The notes: generated by a model from the letters alone, not told the origin. DNA of 64,000 bases from Fistularia commersonii (GCA_037954325.1 JBBMNZ010000022.1:1023501-1087500); one strand, 5' to 3'. Counted from the stretch's first letter, positions 44,101-55,227 are shown. Numbers and translations: made by a program.

Positions 44101-45011
44101 TACCGTATTTTCACGACCAAAAGGCGCACCGCACTAAAAGGTCCAGTCTAAGTTATGTGTGCTGTTACTGTATTTAACACACATATAAGGCGCACCTGAT
44201 TATAAGGCGCACCTGATTATAGGGCGCAGGTATTATATATAATCCACGCCCACACTTCCCCCTTTAACGTTGTCATGGTGTCCTCTACTACGTCCGCCTT
44301 ACAACAACAACACCACACACACAAGCATACAAGTATGCGTGTTTAAAAATAGAGCAGGAGCTAAACTGAATTTTGTATTCGCATTTTTTTACCGGTAATC
44401 GTCATCAATCGAACCCATCGAAGTCCTCATCCTCTGTTTCGCTGAATCTCCATCCAACATGCCAGGTTCACTTTCTTCACTGTCAGAGTCGCTTTCCGTG
44501 CCGTGCGGCTCCTCGGAAATGATGCCGGCTTTTGCGAAAGCTGGAACAACAGTGCCGGCGGACACGTTTGCCCGAGCATCTACAATGCATCCGCAAATTG
44601 TGGTGTAACTCGCCCGGCGCTGCCTTCCACTCTTAGTGAAGCCGTGGTCTCCAAGAAGACTTTTCGTACCCGGTTGTGCGTCTCGCTACCGTGCTGGTCC
44701 ACTTCTTCTCCACAGTGACTCACCGGGATGTTGAAAGTGAGCGGCACCTCGTCCATGTTGGTGACGTGGCTGGATGTGTTTGTCGGTGATGTTTTCAGGG
44801 TTATTTAAACAACGATGTTCTGCATAACGCACATAACCGTTCTTTTATATACAATCAACGCCCACACTTTCCCCTTTAACGTTCTCATGGTGTCTCTACT
44901 ACGCCTTACAACAACAACATACACAGGGCGCTCTGCACTTTACGGCGAGCTGCACATTTTGAAGAAAATCTAAGACTTGTATGTGTGCCTTATAGTCGTG
45001 AAAATACGGTA
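44101..45011 (-). mobile_element. pogo-type element with transposase core deleted
   Basis: The left end reads TACCGTATTTTCACGACCAA. The right end, read on the opposite strand, is TACCGTATTTTCACGACTAT, and both continue into AAGGC(G/A)CAC. The expected TA lies at each edge. Inside, AAGGCGCACCTGATTATA-type subrepeats follow the left end. The minus strand encodes two fragments of a transposase (44389-44756). ATATATAATC(A/C)ACGCCCACACTT occurs twice, near 44237 and 44855. At 911 bp it is non-autonomous. Confidence 0.85.
44389..44756 (-). pseudogene. Broken pogo-type transposase (MDEVP segment and C-terminal tail)
   Basis: At the start of this span the minus strand reads NMDEVPLTFNIPV. In pogo-type transposases the NMDEVP segment holds the first catalytic aspartate region. 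After an internal deletion the frame VPAFAKAGIISEEPHGTESD, then GMLDGDSA, leads into an acidic tail ending IDDDYR and a stop at 44389-44391. The KAGII plus acidic-tail architecture is the same as in the other element (18681-18902). The central catalytic region between these parts is gone. Confidence 0.7.
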
Positions 45012-45302
45012 TATGGATTTTTTTGGGGGGGCTAACAAGCATCACCCCGCTAAAACATTTATTCTCGCCACATCGGATGATAAAATGACCGAGATATTCT
45101 GAGTCCGTTCAATCCGGCACAGGCGAAACCGACTTTGGCGGTTTTAGCGTGCGGGAGGAAGCCCGAGATAGCGACCGGCTAGCCGGTGCGGCTAGTATTG
45201 AGGTGCGCTCAATAGCTCGGAAATTACAGTAACCGTGTGTCTGAATGTGACTTGCAGATGAGAGGGTGAATGGTTGCATGTTTCCAGCCCTGTGATTGGT
45301 CC

Positions 45303-46130
45303 AGAGCACATGTGTCAAACTCGAGGCCCGCGGGCCAAATGTGGCCCGCCACCTCATTTCATGTGGTCCACAAGAACATCAAACGCTTGCACTGACCATA
45401 AACTACATTTCCCACATCAATAACATGTTCAACAAGTGGAATACAAATGATCCCTAAATGTCCAGGAAGAGAAAAGTTGATGCGGATGGAAGGCTGGGAA
45501 GATCAAAACATGTTTGTACTTCAAGGAGAAAAAGCGGTATGTCTGTTGTGTGGGTTGTCAAAGAGTACAATCTACGTCAGCATTTTGACACCAAACGTGG
45601 AGCTATGTTTGCCACAACAACAACAAATCGTCCAAGAATTAAAATCAAAACTAGCATGGCGGCAGAATGTGTTCACCAAAAACACTGCAGCAGTGAAAGC
45701 TAGCTTTGCAACAGAGCAACTAGAAAACATCATTTTTTTCTTTGAACATTTATTAGAACAGGTTCCTTGACAGAGTCACACACATTCTTACAAAATCTCA
45801 TGACAAGATACACATTATACAATATTCTTCCTCACTAGCAAGCGAAAAAAAACAAACAAAAAAACAAAAAAAACAAACATCTAGCTTAGTCAAATAGAGA
45901 TAATATCTTCAACTCTCCAAATATTTTTTAATGGGTGCCCATTTGTCAAGATAAAGGTCTGTCTGAAGTCCATGCAGTTTCCATCCTTAAGCCTCTGACG
46001 CCGCTGGTCCAGTAGGTTTGTGGGGTTTGAGCCAGTTTACTGGGATCATTTTATGTGCAATTAATAGAAGATTAACTAATAGAATATGTAACATTTTGAT
46101 TTGAATGAGCCCTAAAGTCCAATCCAGGCG
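45303..46130 (+). mobile_element. hAT element copy 2, interrupted by a later insertion
   Basis: It starts TGTGTCAAACTCGAGGCCCG and GCGGGCCAAATGTGGCCCGC, like copy 1 at 14524. The transposase start is better preserved: one frame reads SRKRKVDADGRLGRSK and VVKEYNLRQHFDTKRG, fitting the hAT BED-finger start (KRKVDAE..., KEYNLRRHYETKH). The CLLC of the finger lies in a neighbouring frame. Similarity to copy 1 stops at about 45723 and resumes at about 46083 (AATATGTAACATTTTGATTT). The intervening 360 bp is a separate insertion. Confidence 0.7.
45724..46082 (-). mobile_element. Retroelement 3' fragment nested in hAT copy 2
   Basis: This piece is absent from the related copy at 14985-15020, so it is an insertion. 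It begins with a T run (45731-45737) and CTTTGAACATTTATTAGAAC, consistent with the poly(A) 3' end of an L1-type element on the minus strand. An A/C-rich low-complexity run lies at 45844-45877. The candidate target duplication (AACTAGAAAA before, AACTAATAGAA after) is imperfect. Confidence 0.5.
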
Positions 46131-46479
46131 GGTCCAAAGGCTGCCGCCGCCTGTGAACTGTCATTAAATATAGATTGTAATTAAACGCCATCTATTTCTC
46201 CATGTAATTATGGAAATATAAGAAGATTTCCACCTTCTCGTCAGAATAATGAGTGTTTACCGGTCCCACGGCCGGCAGCTCGCGGGCGGGAGCTTCTCAT
46301 TTTAGCGCTCAGATGTTTTCCATATCCATGTATGGAGGAAACCAAGGAGAGATCTTAGAAAACGGTTCCTCCAGATCATCTGAAGGACCTTTTAATTTTT
46401 CTCCACCGGCTGCAACAGGAGGTTCTGACTGGTGGTGATACATGGAGGGTGAATGTTCTCCTCAGGGGTCAAGCAGCCA

Positions 46480-46900
46480 AACATCTCCCTTCATCTAACT
46501 TCATCTCCTCCTTCCCTCCATCCATAACTGGTCTTTGTCTCAACCTCCAACCTCAGCATCCTTCTTCCTGGATCTTCACCATCCACCCCCACTGGTCACA
46601 AACCATCTCAGTCTGACTTTATCTTCAGAACATCTCACAGGTGCTGTCCTCTTCTGATGGACCCATTCCTGATCTTCTCCATCCTCCTCACTCCACGGAG
46701 TGGAACCTCCACATCTTCATCTCTGCCGCCTCCAGCATTCTGCACGGATTGTTCCCGTAGATGTTCTACCTCCGAAACATCCACCGCGTGTGAAGGTCAG
46801 GTTGTTGTGAAGGTTCCCCACCATCACAGGTTCTCCTCCAGGATGATGCTGTTGTCAATCAAAACCGTGGACGTCGTCCGCTGATGTTTCCTCCGCTCTT
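46480..46900 (-). mobile_element. RTE-clade LINE remnant
   Basis: CAACCTCCAACCTCAGCATC, AACCATCTCAGTCTGACTTT, ACATCTCACAGGTGCTGTCC, CCATTCCTGATCTTCTCCAT and AACCTCCACATCTTCATCTC are reverse complements of the RTE C-terminal coding blocks at 16560-16740 (for example the FSLGVTRMERI region). No frame is intact. Confidence 0.6.
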
Positions 46901-47123
46901 TTCAAACAAACCCAACGCCGGAGAAGCAAATCTGGAGACAAAGACCTCCCACACGTCCTCCTAGATGTCCACACTTTACCTTCTCCTGGACTTGAGACGG
47001 GCGTCATAACGCAGGAGCCTTCTCGTGCTTTACGGCACCCCGGGGCGCCGTGGACGCCATTTTTTATGTCTCATCAATATTCCATCAGCGTGCAGAGCTG
47101 TTATCCCCGTTAACCCACGCATG

Positions 47124-47124
<1 letters not shown>

Positions 47125-47172
<48 letters not shown>
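47125..47172. repeat. (CA)n microsatellite
   Basis: A pure AC run of 24 units. A short GGA run follows at 47313-47336. The rest of 46901-47560 holds nothing I can name. Confidence 0.97.
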
Positions 47173-47174
<2 letters not shown>

Positions 47175-47574
47175 CGGAGTCGCCGTTCTGGAGTAAATCC
47201 TGACCCCGAAGCTCCATCTAAACGTCACCCGAACCCAAATTGCGCCATGAAAGCAGCCCTCGGGTGTTATGGGGTGCAGCGGCCGCCCCCAAAAATAATC
47301 TTTTTGGAAGGAGAAGGAGGAGGAGGAGGAGGAGGTATCTTCTGCAGGTTCCTCCAATCAGAAGATCGGTGGCTCCAAACCCCGAGTTGCTCCCGACGGT
47401 CCTGGTCGGCGCCTGGATTACGAGTGGACGCCGTGAAGCGTATGAGAAGAAACCTGAAGAGAAGCAGGTGCCTTCACCTTTTAGGACCAGAATGGAGAAG
47501 GACAACTTTTTGAGAGGTTCTGTCACCAGAAGGTTCTCCAGCTGAAAGATCTCACTATGAGTGGTGGGTTGGAG

Positions 47575-47800
47575 TTCGTTCATGTGTTCGCTCATCCTTT
47601 GATTCACGCTTGTTCTTCGATTTGGTCGCTCGTTTGCTTATTTTTGGTGATTTATTTGTCGATTCGTTCGTCCGATTGTTTCCCCGTCGATTCGGTCGTT
47701 CGTCCGATCTTTCGTTCTTCGGTCCGATCTTCACTCCGTCCGTCTGTTTGTTGATTCGTCCTTTTTTTCGTACGTTGATTTGCGGATTCATTCGTTCAGT
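47575..47800. repeat. Decayed TTCG/GATT simple-repeat stretch
   Basis: The sequence is composed of words such as TTCGTTCGTCCGATTG, GATTCGGTCG and TTTGTTGATTCG with no strict period. It resembles the much longer field at 51000-54400. The 190-codon frame spanning 47610-48182 is a consequence of composition. Confidence 0.7.
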
Positions 47801-48184
47801 CGGTCGTTTTGTTTACGATCCTGTGTCGTCGTTGATTTTGTTGACGCTTTATATTTATCTCATACCGTTTTATGTCACATCGTTACTTATCCTTATTATT
47901 TTAACTTTTTACTCATTTATTGACTCATTTACTTTTTTGCTTATTGTTTACCTCATCGTGCGCTTTATGATTCTTTTCGAATCCTCGACTCACCCAAGCC
48001 CGCCCGAGACAGAGAAAAGCAGACAGACCAGACATTATTCTGCCATTCGACATCTTCGGCAACAAGAAACCAAATATTTGGGTAAAGCAGGAGGCGTATC
48101 AGTTAAACCGTTGCCGTTCCAGCTCGTCCCAAAGGACCCGGCGGTCGCCGGATGTCCGAAAGCCTCACAAAGGTCGACCTAAAC

Positions 48185-48802
48185 CAGGGGTCGGCAGCCC
48201 GCGGCTCCGAGTGGCTTGGGAAAATTAATTGTAAGTATTTAATTTAAGTGTGTTTCATTTGTGTTAATTCCTTTTTTTAACTTTTAGTTCTAAGTTGGAG
48301 GATTTTTGTGATCCTGAAATATTAAATGAAATTATATTTATTATTTTTCGCCGCTCAAAATAACGTCACACTGGCGGAAGCAGGTAAACCCGCCAGACGG
48401 TAAAGACCCGATTCGCAGATGCTGTGCGCAGAAGTTCAGGAGCAGAAGTCCAATAAACCAGGTAAAATAAATATTTATGAAGATATTTTGCAAATATTTA
48501 TTTTTTATTGTTCACTGACACAGTGATTTTTTTCCCGATTTATTTTTAAAATTGCGGTCAAGGCTCCGCTACACGCTCTGAAAACCCAAAATGAGTTCAT
48601 TACAAAAATGAAATTTAATTTTCTCTGTAATACTTTGTGAATTTCAGAAGCAACACACTTCACACTTGTTTATACAAAGTGTAAAGGTAATAAAAAGCAA
48701 TATATACGGCGGTACCTTTATTTTAGAGGTCAAAAAGTAATTGCGGCTCCCGGTGTTTTCTTTCCAAATGTCTCTTTGGGTGTTACGGGTTCCCGACCCC
48801 TG
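48185..48802. mobile_element. Short hAT element with both ends
   Basis: The left end is CAGGGGTCGGCAGCCCGCGG. The right end, read on the opposite strand, is CAGGGGTCGGGAACCC. The first ten bases match perfectly as terminal inverted repeats. The adjacent octamers are ACCTAAAC (48177-48184) and GTCTGGAC (48803-48810), which differ only by transitions, as expected for an aged 8-bp target duplication. At 618 bp with no open frame it is non-autonomous. Sequences at 23905-24125 and 26479-27050 belong to the same family. Confidence 0.7.
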
Positions 48803-48810
48803 GTCTGGAC

Positions 48811-49671
48811 CAACTTGCACCGGAGCCTGCAGGTGTTAAAAGACGATTCGTCACTTTAAGGAGGGCCGTTCCTGCAGACTTACCCACCCGAACCTCTTAA
48901 AGTCCCAGACGGGGTTTTCGAACGGGGCTCGAACCGCAACCGTTTTAAACGTCGGGGTTACATTTGCAGAGGTGTGGAAGCCGCTGATAGCGGTCGGCGA
49001 CCGAGTTTTACTGCTTCTGAGAAGTGTTTCGACAGCGCACGCCGGGCGCGGATATAGTGTTTTTAACGGCGTAGAAATATCGGTTTGAAATATTTCAATG
49101 CCGGGGGTCGAAGGAGGTCAGACCCGCGGATGGAAGACGGTAATATTTTCTGTAACAAAAGTGACAATTTCTTCGGTGCCGGAGGAAACTTCTGCAGCTG
49201 CGAGCCGAAGATTTTACAAATTGATGGATGATATTACGCCGTTAAACCAAGGTTATGTTTGTTGGCAGAAATACAATGTGAGCGAAAGTCATCCTTTGCT
49301 TCTTTGACCTGCTTCTTCTGACAACCAAAATTTACCAGATTAGTTTGGGTTTTTGTGTAATTTGGTTCACAGACGCCGACCGAAACTGGGATTTAGGGAT
49401 TCGTTCATTATTAAATTAGTTTATTTCAAAAGGGGACGATGCAGTTTCATTAAACACATGAATAAAACCTGAGTAAAAAAGCAAGAATTAGCCAAAGAGG
49501 CTACTTTTCATCTGTAGTCCAAATCATTTCTAATCATTTCTTTCTTGGTTTGTTTGTTTGTTTGTTTGCTGTTTTTAATCGTTCATGGTTGTGTCTTCAT
49601 TTGTTTGTTCATTCCCAGGAGGAACCGGAGACTTGAATCTGCGAGCATAGCTGGACAAAAAGGCACATTCT
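48811..49671. other. No gene recognised
   Basis: A few short frames (49098-49307 plus) and a GTTT run near 49548-49567. The last 60 bp before the hexanucleotide array (CAAAAAGGCACATTCTG) may be the 3' end of a retroelement with a TGATTC tail, by comparison with the reversed tail at 10484. Confidence 0.35.
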
Positions 49672-50155
49672 GTCTCTGATTCTGATTCTGATTCTTATCG
49701 TGTTTGTGATTCTGTGTGATTCTGATTCTGCTTGTGATTCTGATTTTGATTGTATTTGTGATTCTGATTCTGTTTCTAATTCCGATTCTGTTTGTGAATC
49801 TGAATCTGTTTCTGTTTATGATTCTGCTGGTGATTCTGGTTCTGATTCTGTTTGTGATTCCGATTCTGATTCTGTTTCTGATTCTGTTTGTGATTCTGAT
49901 TCCGATTCTGTTTGTGATTCTGTTTGTGATTCTGATTCTGTCTCTGATTCTGATTCTGTTTGTGATTCCGATTCTGTTTGTGATTCTGTTTGTGATTCTG
50001 TCTCTGATTCTGATTTTGTGCGATTCTGATTCTGTTTGTGAATCTGAATCTGTTTCTGTTTATGATTCTGCTGGTGATTCTGGTTCTGATTCCGATTGTG
50101 TTTGTGATTCTGATTCTGTTTGTGATTCTGATTCTGTCTCTGATTCTGTTTTCAT
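49672..50155. repeat. TGATTC hexanucleotide array
   Basis: About 480 bp of TGATTC/TGTTTG words. The block GAATCTGAATCTGTTTCTGT with GATTCTGCTGGTGATTCTGG occurs at 49796 and 50040, so a segment of about 244 bp has been duplicated. Because the unit is six bases, all frames are long and open (DSDSVCDSD and similar). These are not genes. Confidence 0.95.
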
Positions 50156-50999
50156 GCTTCATCCAACAATTTTCCTTTTTAATTGGAGACGTTCGTGACA
50201 GAAGCAGCCACATCCTGAGGTTTTAAGTCCGTCCGTTCATTCGTATGTTTGTGGCTACGTTTAGATTCTCCTCCTTCACCCTTTAACCGTTCTTGTTTCT
50301 TTCATTTGTTTATTGGTTTATTTGCCTGTTTGTTTCTTTCTTTTGATAATTTGTTATTTGTTGGTCCGATCGTCCGTCCTGCAGACCTGGCCAAGGCTTT
50401 TTCATTCTTTCTTTCTGCCATTCTGCCTTTCTTTTAGTAACCAGACACACCGCAAACATGTTTAGCTTTTTAGCGTAGCGTCCTCCTGTTCAGACCTCCG
50501 AGCATCCATGACTCACGGCTCACGGCTCGGACGCTGTTTGGAGTCGTGGAGTCAAGAGCGTTTTAATCATAATAACTCTTAATTATGCAATTAATGCTAA
50601 CATGTCAATTAGCACGTGTCGGGCTCGAAAGAGTGGGCGGCTAATGGCTTCGACGAGAAGCTATCGGTGAATGGCGTTGGATTGTCATTAGATTTATTAT
50701 TTGCCCACTTACCGATCCATAAATAAACATAATTTCTTGTATAATAAAATCGCGGTGTTTTGTTTTCAGCTCGTTACGGACAAAAAGAAAAACACAGGCA
50801 AAGATTGTTTGTCACGGCTAATTTGCGTTTCTGCTTCTTAAATAAGTCAACGATGGAGGAAATGGAGTTACTGATTGTCGTATTCAAGGGATTAAGACAT
50901 CGTTTACTTTTTCTGGAGGAAATAACGTGGCTTCTGTAAGCGGCCTCTGATTGGCTCAACCTAACAAACATCCAACCCTTCTGGAAATATCTGTTTAAA
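50156..50999. other. No gene recognised
   Basis: Single-copy-looking. Several homeodomain-type AT words (TTAATTATG, CAATTAATG, TCAATTAG) cluster at 50565-50612. It is a weak candidate for regulatory DNA. Confidence 0.3.
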
Positions 51000-52350
51000 A
51001 TGTCCGTTCGTTTGTTTCGAGTCATTGATTTGTTGATCCGTTCATTTTGATTCGTTTGTTCATTCAATCCTACATTTGCTTGTTCTTTGATTCGTCTGTT
51101 TGTTTGATTAATTTAGGTTATTAGTTCAATCTTTGATTTGTTCATTCTTTCATTTTCATTAATTGTTTTTTTTTATCCGTTAATCTTGATGAATTTGTTC
51201 TTGATTCATATTTTCGTTCATTTTGATTCTTTGATTCCTCTGCTCATCCCTTTGCTGGTTCTCTAATTTGTTGTTTGCTTTGCTTTCTATTTTTTTTTGA
51301 TTTGTCGATCCGTTCGTTTTGATTCGTTTGTTCTTGAATTTGTATATTTTTTCATTTCGATTCATTCATTTCTTTATGTTTATTTTGATTCTTTAATTCA
51401 TCGGCTCTTCTGTTTGCTTGTTCTTTAATTTATTTGTCACATTGAATTTTTTTTTTCCCTTTGAACCGTTCGATTCTTATGTCTATTTGCTCTTTTGTTG
51501 GCTCGTTCAGTGATTTGTTGATCCATTCGTTATGATTATTTTTTTTCTTTGATTCATCTATTTGTTCATTTTGATTAATTGGTTTGATTGATATGTTTAT
51601 TTTGACTCATTCGTTCATCTGCTCATCCATTTGCTCGTTCTCCGTTTTGTTTGTTTGCTCTGATTCTTTGATTTGTTGAACCGTTCATTTTGACTCATAT
51701 GTCTGTTCATTAGCTGATTTGTTGACGTGTTCATTTTGATTCGTTTGTTACTCTGACTCGTTCATTATGATTCATAGATTTGTTGATATGTTCATTTTGA
51801 CTTGATTGATTGATTGATTGATTCATTCATTCATTCATTCATCTTCTTGGTCATTGTCTGATTTGTTCGTTCGCTTTGATTATTTTGGATTTGCCGATCT
51901 GTTCACTTTGAATTATACGTCTGTTTGCTGATTAGCAGATTTGTTGACATGTTCATTTTGATTCGTTTGTTCTTTGACTCATTCATTTTGATTCATAGAT
52001 TTGTTGATATGTTCATTTTGATTGATTCATTCATCTGCTCATCTGCTTGGTCATTGTGTGAATTGTTTGTTTGCTCTGTATTTCTGAATTGTCGATCCGT
52101 TCAGTTTGATTCGTACGTCTGTTTGCTCATTAGCTGATTTGTTGATTCGTTCATTTTGCGTTCATTTTGATTCGTTTGTTCTTTGACTCATTCATTTTGA
52201 CGCATAGATTTGTTGATATGTTCATTTTGATTCATTCATCTTCTTGGTCATTGTCTGAATTGTTTGTTCGCTTTGGATTTTTGATTTTCCAATTCGTTCA
52301 CTTTGATCCGTGTATTCCTTCGCTGGTCTGTTCGTTTCTTAAAACGTTCA
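51000..52350. repeat. Decayed TTCATTTTGATTCG-word field with 209-221-bp higher-order repeat
   Basis: The stretch is built from TTCATTTTGATTCGTTTGTT, TTTGTTGA and TTGGTCATTG words. ATAGATTTGTTGATATGTTC recurs at 51775, 51996 and 52205, each followed after a similar interval by CTTGGTCATTGT(C/G)TGA(A/T)TTG. At least three copies of a 209-221-bp unit therefore span about 51700-52330. The rest is more decayed. No coding frame is supported. Confidence 0.8.
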
Positions 52351-52484
52351 TCTGTCCGTTCGTTTGTCCGAATCAGGACGTCAGGACTTCACCTTTACTC
52401 TGCAAATGTGTAGACAGCGAGGCACGCATGGAAATGAGATTGATTTTTGCATGTAAATGATTGTGGCTGTTTATTCGCGCTTCT

Positions 52485-52640
52485 GCCGTCCAGCATAAAA
52501 GGTCCGGGGTTCGATTCCAGCGGCGGCCCTTTTCCTCGGTGTCATTTCGAATGTTTTTCTTCAACACGACCCAAAATCGTGCGGGAGATTCATCGGAGCC
52601 CCTAAATTGGCCAGAAGTGCGAACGATCGGCCGTACGTCT
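52485..52640 (+). repeat. Interspersed repeat with tRNA-like B box
   Basis: GGGTTCGATTCC contains GGTTCGATTCC at 52508-52518, a perfect match to a polymerase III B box. It is followed by the family's downstream block CCCTAAATTGGCCAGAAGTG. This copy gives the family its orientation. No A box is obvious, so the head is probably truncated. Confidence 0.55.
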
Positions 52641-53339
52641 CCGTGTGACGCGTGATCTTTCCCCGCCACAAATTTCTAATGGTGTACAGTCCGTCTGCAT
52701 CAGGATTGGCTGCCTACAGAGAAGCGGCGCATACAGATCAACAAATCAATACCATCATCCCGGGTTGCCGTTTCAAAGGCCTACTCGGAATCTCATTTAA
52801 ATCCTGACTTATGTTCGCATCAATACGGGTTTAATATTCCCCTGCTTTATTTTCAAAAAACCTGCGCATCTGATTTAACATCCTGTGAATGCGCGGCGTG
52901 TGCGCCGTATATCCTTCCACGCCAGATCGGTGTATCTCTACAAATATGCATGAAACGTACCGCGCATGTGTGTGTGTGTGTGTGTGTGAATCATTATGAT
53001 GATCTGAGAGTTCTTCAGTCCAGTGTTTGTGGTGAAAAAGGAAGCTTTAATTGTGCCACTCGTCGGTTGCGTTTTTTTTCCCGCGGCGCCTTCAGAAATG
53101 CGACGGCGCTCGGAGGAACAGGTGCCGAGACGAATCTTTTACTCCCGAGCCAAATAAACACGCCGACGAATTCAAACAAAGTCTCGGAAAGGAGGGGGAG
53201 AGTTAACAGACACAGATGCTCATCCAGCCCAGATTACAAGGATGGAGAAGATTCGTGTGCGTCGAGTCAAACATCAGAAATCTGTCGTCTTTCAATGTTG
53301 AGAATCGGAGGTTTTCAGACTTCAGTCGTTCGCGAATCA
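52641..53339. other. No gene recognised
   Basis: There is a TG run at 52967-52988. The 52660-52960 part is single-copy-looking and AT-balanced, with no frame of note. Confidence 0.35.
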
Positions 53340-54400
53340 TTTGAACGAATCAATGAATGAATGAATGAACGGACAGTCGAATTGGATGGACGGAGGAATG
53401 AACAAACAAACAAATGTTAGAACTAATGAACGAAAATGCGTTTTGAAAAACGAAGGAACGATCGGACGAATGGATGGACGGATGAAGAACAAATGAAGGT
53501 AACAAACGTTCGCATTTCTGTTGGCGCTTCTGTTTGCTAATTTCTTGATTCATTTTGATTTGCTTGTTCTGTGAGTCGTATGTTTGTTCATTTTGGTTCA
53601 TTCATCCATCCTCCATCTGTTTGCTCGTTTTTTGAAATATTTGTTCACATTGATTTTTTGATCGGTTCATTCTGATCAGTTTGTTCTTTCTTTCGTATGT
53701 TTGTTCATTTTTAATCATTGGATTCTTTGATTTGCTTTTTTTGGGATTCATTCATCCGTCTGCTCATGTTTTCTTGTTTGAAAACGAGAAAAGGTTAGTT
53801 TCTTTGATTTGTTTGCTTAGATTTTCTTTGGATTTGTTGAGTCGTTCAGTTTGATCAGTATGTTTGTTTGCTCTTCTGTTTGCTCGTTCACTAATTGGCG
53901 GATCAGTGAACGAATCATTGATTCATTCGATACATTTATTTGTTGATCTGTTCATTTTGATTAGTTCATCAGCTCATTTTTTGATTCGTTTTTTTCGTTA
54001 ATTTTGATTCATTAATTCGTTTATCAGTTCATTTAGATCCATTAATTCATCCGCTCATCCGTTTGCTTGCTCTTTGATTCGTTTGTTCACTTTGTTAATT
54101 TACAATTGAATCGTTGGTCTGTTGGACAAATGAATGGATGATTGGATGGATGACGGGATGGATGAATGAACAAATGAAGAATGAACAAATGACCTAGCAC
54201 ACCAGCAAAATAACAAACAAATGATCCCACGGATGAAAGAGCAAACGTTCAGACAAACAAAAGTTTGGACGAACAAACGAACGAACGAACGAACAAACGA
54301 TTCGTCAAACAGATGGACGAACAAACAGACGGATGGGCTAACAAATGAAGAAGCGAATCAACCAGTGAACCAAATAAAACAACAAGTAAATGAATGAATG
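53340..54400. repeat. Decayed simple-repeat field with strand switches
   Basis: Positions 53340-53510 are purine-rich on the plus strand (GAATGAATGAACGGAC, GAACAAACAAACAAATG). Positions 53520-54110 are the complementary type (TTGATTCATTTTGATT, TTTGTTCATT). From about 54115 to 54400 it is purine-rich again (GGATGGATGAC, GAACGAACGAACGAAC). The blocks are imperfect reverse complements of one another. Confidence 0.8.
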
Positions 54401-55227
54401 AAACCTAAATTCACATTAAAGTTACAAAAGCAACAAAAGCAACACACTTGAGGTGATGCTTGTAGTTTTAACAGAATAACAAACATTGGAAAAAAAACCA
54501 TTCATTCATTTATTCATTTTATTATTTCCATTTTAACCATTTGGATTACGATTTCATCAATTTATTAATTCATTTACTTTTTCATGATGGTATTACTTTA
54601 CCAAATTATTTCTTAATTTGTATGGCTTAATTTTTCAATTTAAATCAATTGAAAGTTTACCAATTTAAAATGAATCTATTTATTCATTCATTTATTTATA
54701 CGAGAGCTATGCGACTGTAAGGGGAGTTCAAAAAATAACAATAATGGCAGCATTCTCTGTCTCCTCACTAAATTTTGCATGAGGACATGTGTTTGGGTGG
54801 AACAGTTATCTACTTCAAAATAGGGGAAAAAAAAAGGAGAAACTTTCGTCAGACGGAAATACACCTTTTTATAAAATCCCTAGGGATGCAAATTAATCCG
54901 GCGCATTAATGCACGGAAATAGAAACTTTGTCTGCGCCGCCGTACACAGAGTGGAGAAAATAGGGCGCGTGTCGTAGGACTGATGTTGCTCCTCATTTGA
55001 TATAAAGTACAGAAAAGTTCAATAACGTCATCAAACATCCAAAGTTTTCCTCTTTAGAGGAGATGAGAAGGTTTAAAGTGCCGTCATCCTGCAGCAGATG
55101 TGGAGCTCTGCGACCCCGAAATCCAAACATCCTTAACTTTCTGTTGGATTCTAACGGCTCGACGGCTCCGACATGTGACCCGGTCCGTCCTGCGTCCTCA
55201 TCCCAGATGGCGGGTCAGGTGCAACTA
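54401..55227. other. No gene recognised, AT-rich first half
   Basis: Positions 54490-54700 are AT-rich with TTCATTTATT words. The remainder is ordinary sequence. Confidence 0.4.

Noticed and set aside
49700..50213. Asp/Ser-rich and Asn/Gln-rich frames in the hexanucleotide array
   Set aside because: All three plus frames and one minus frame stay open because the unit is six bases. Not evidence of a low-complexity protein.
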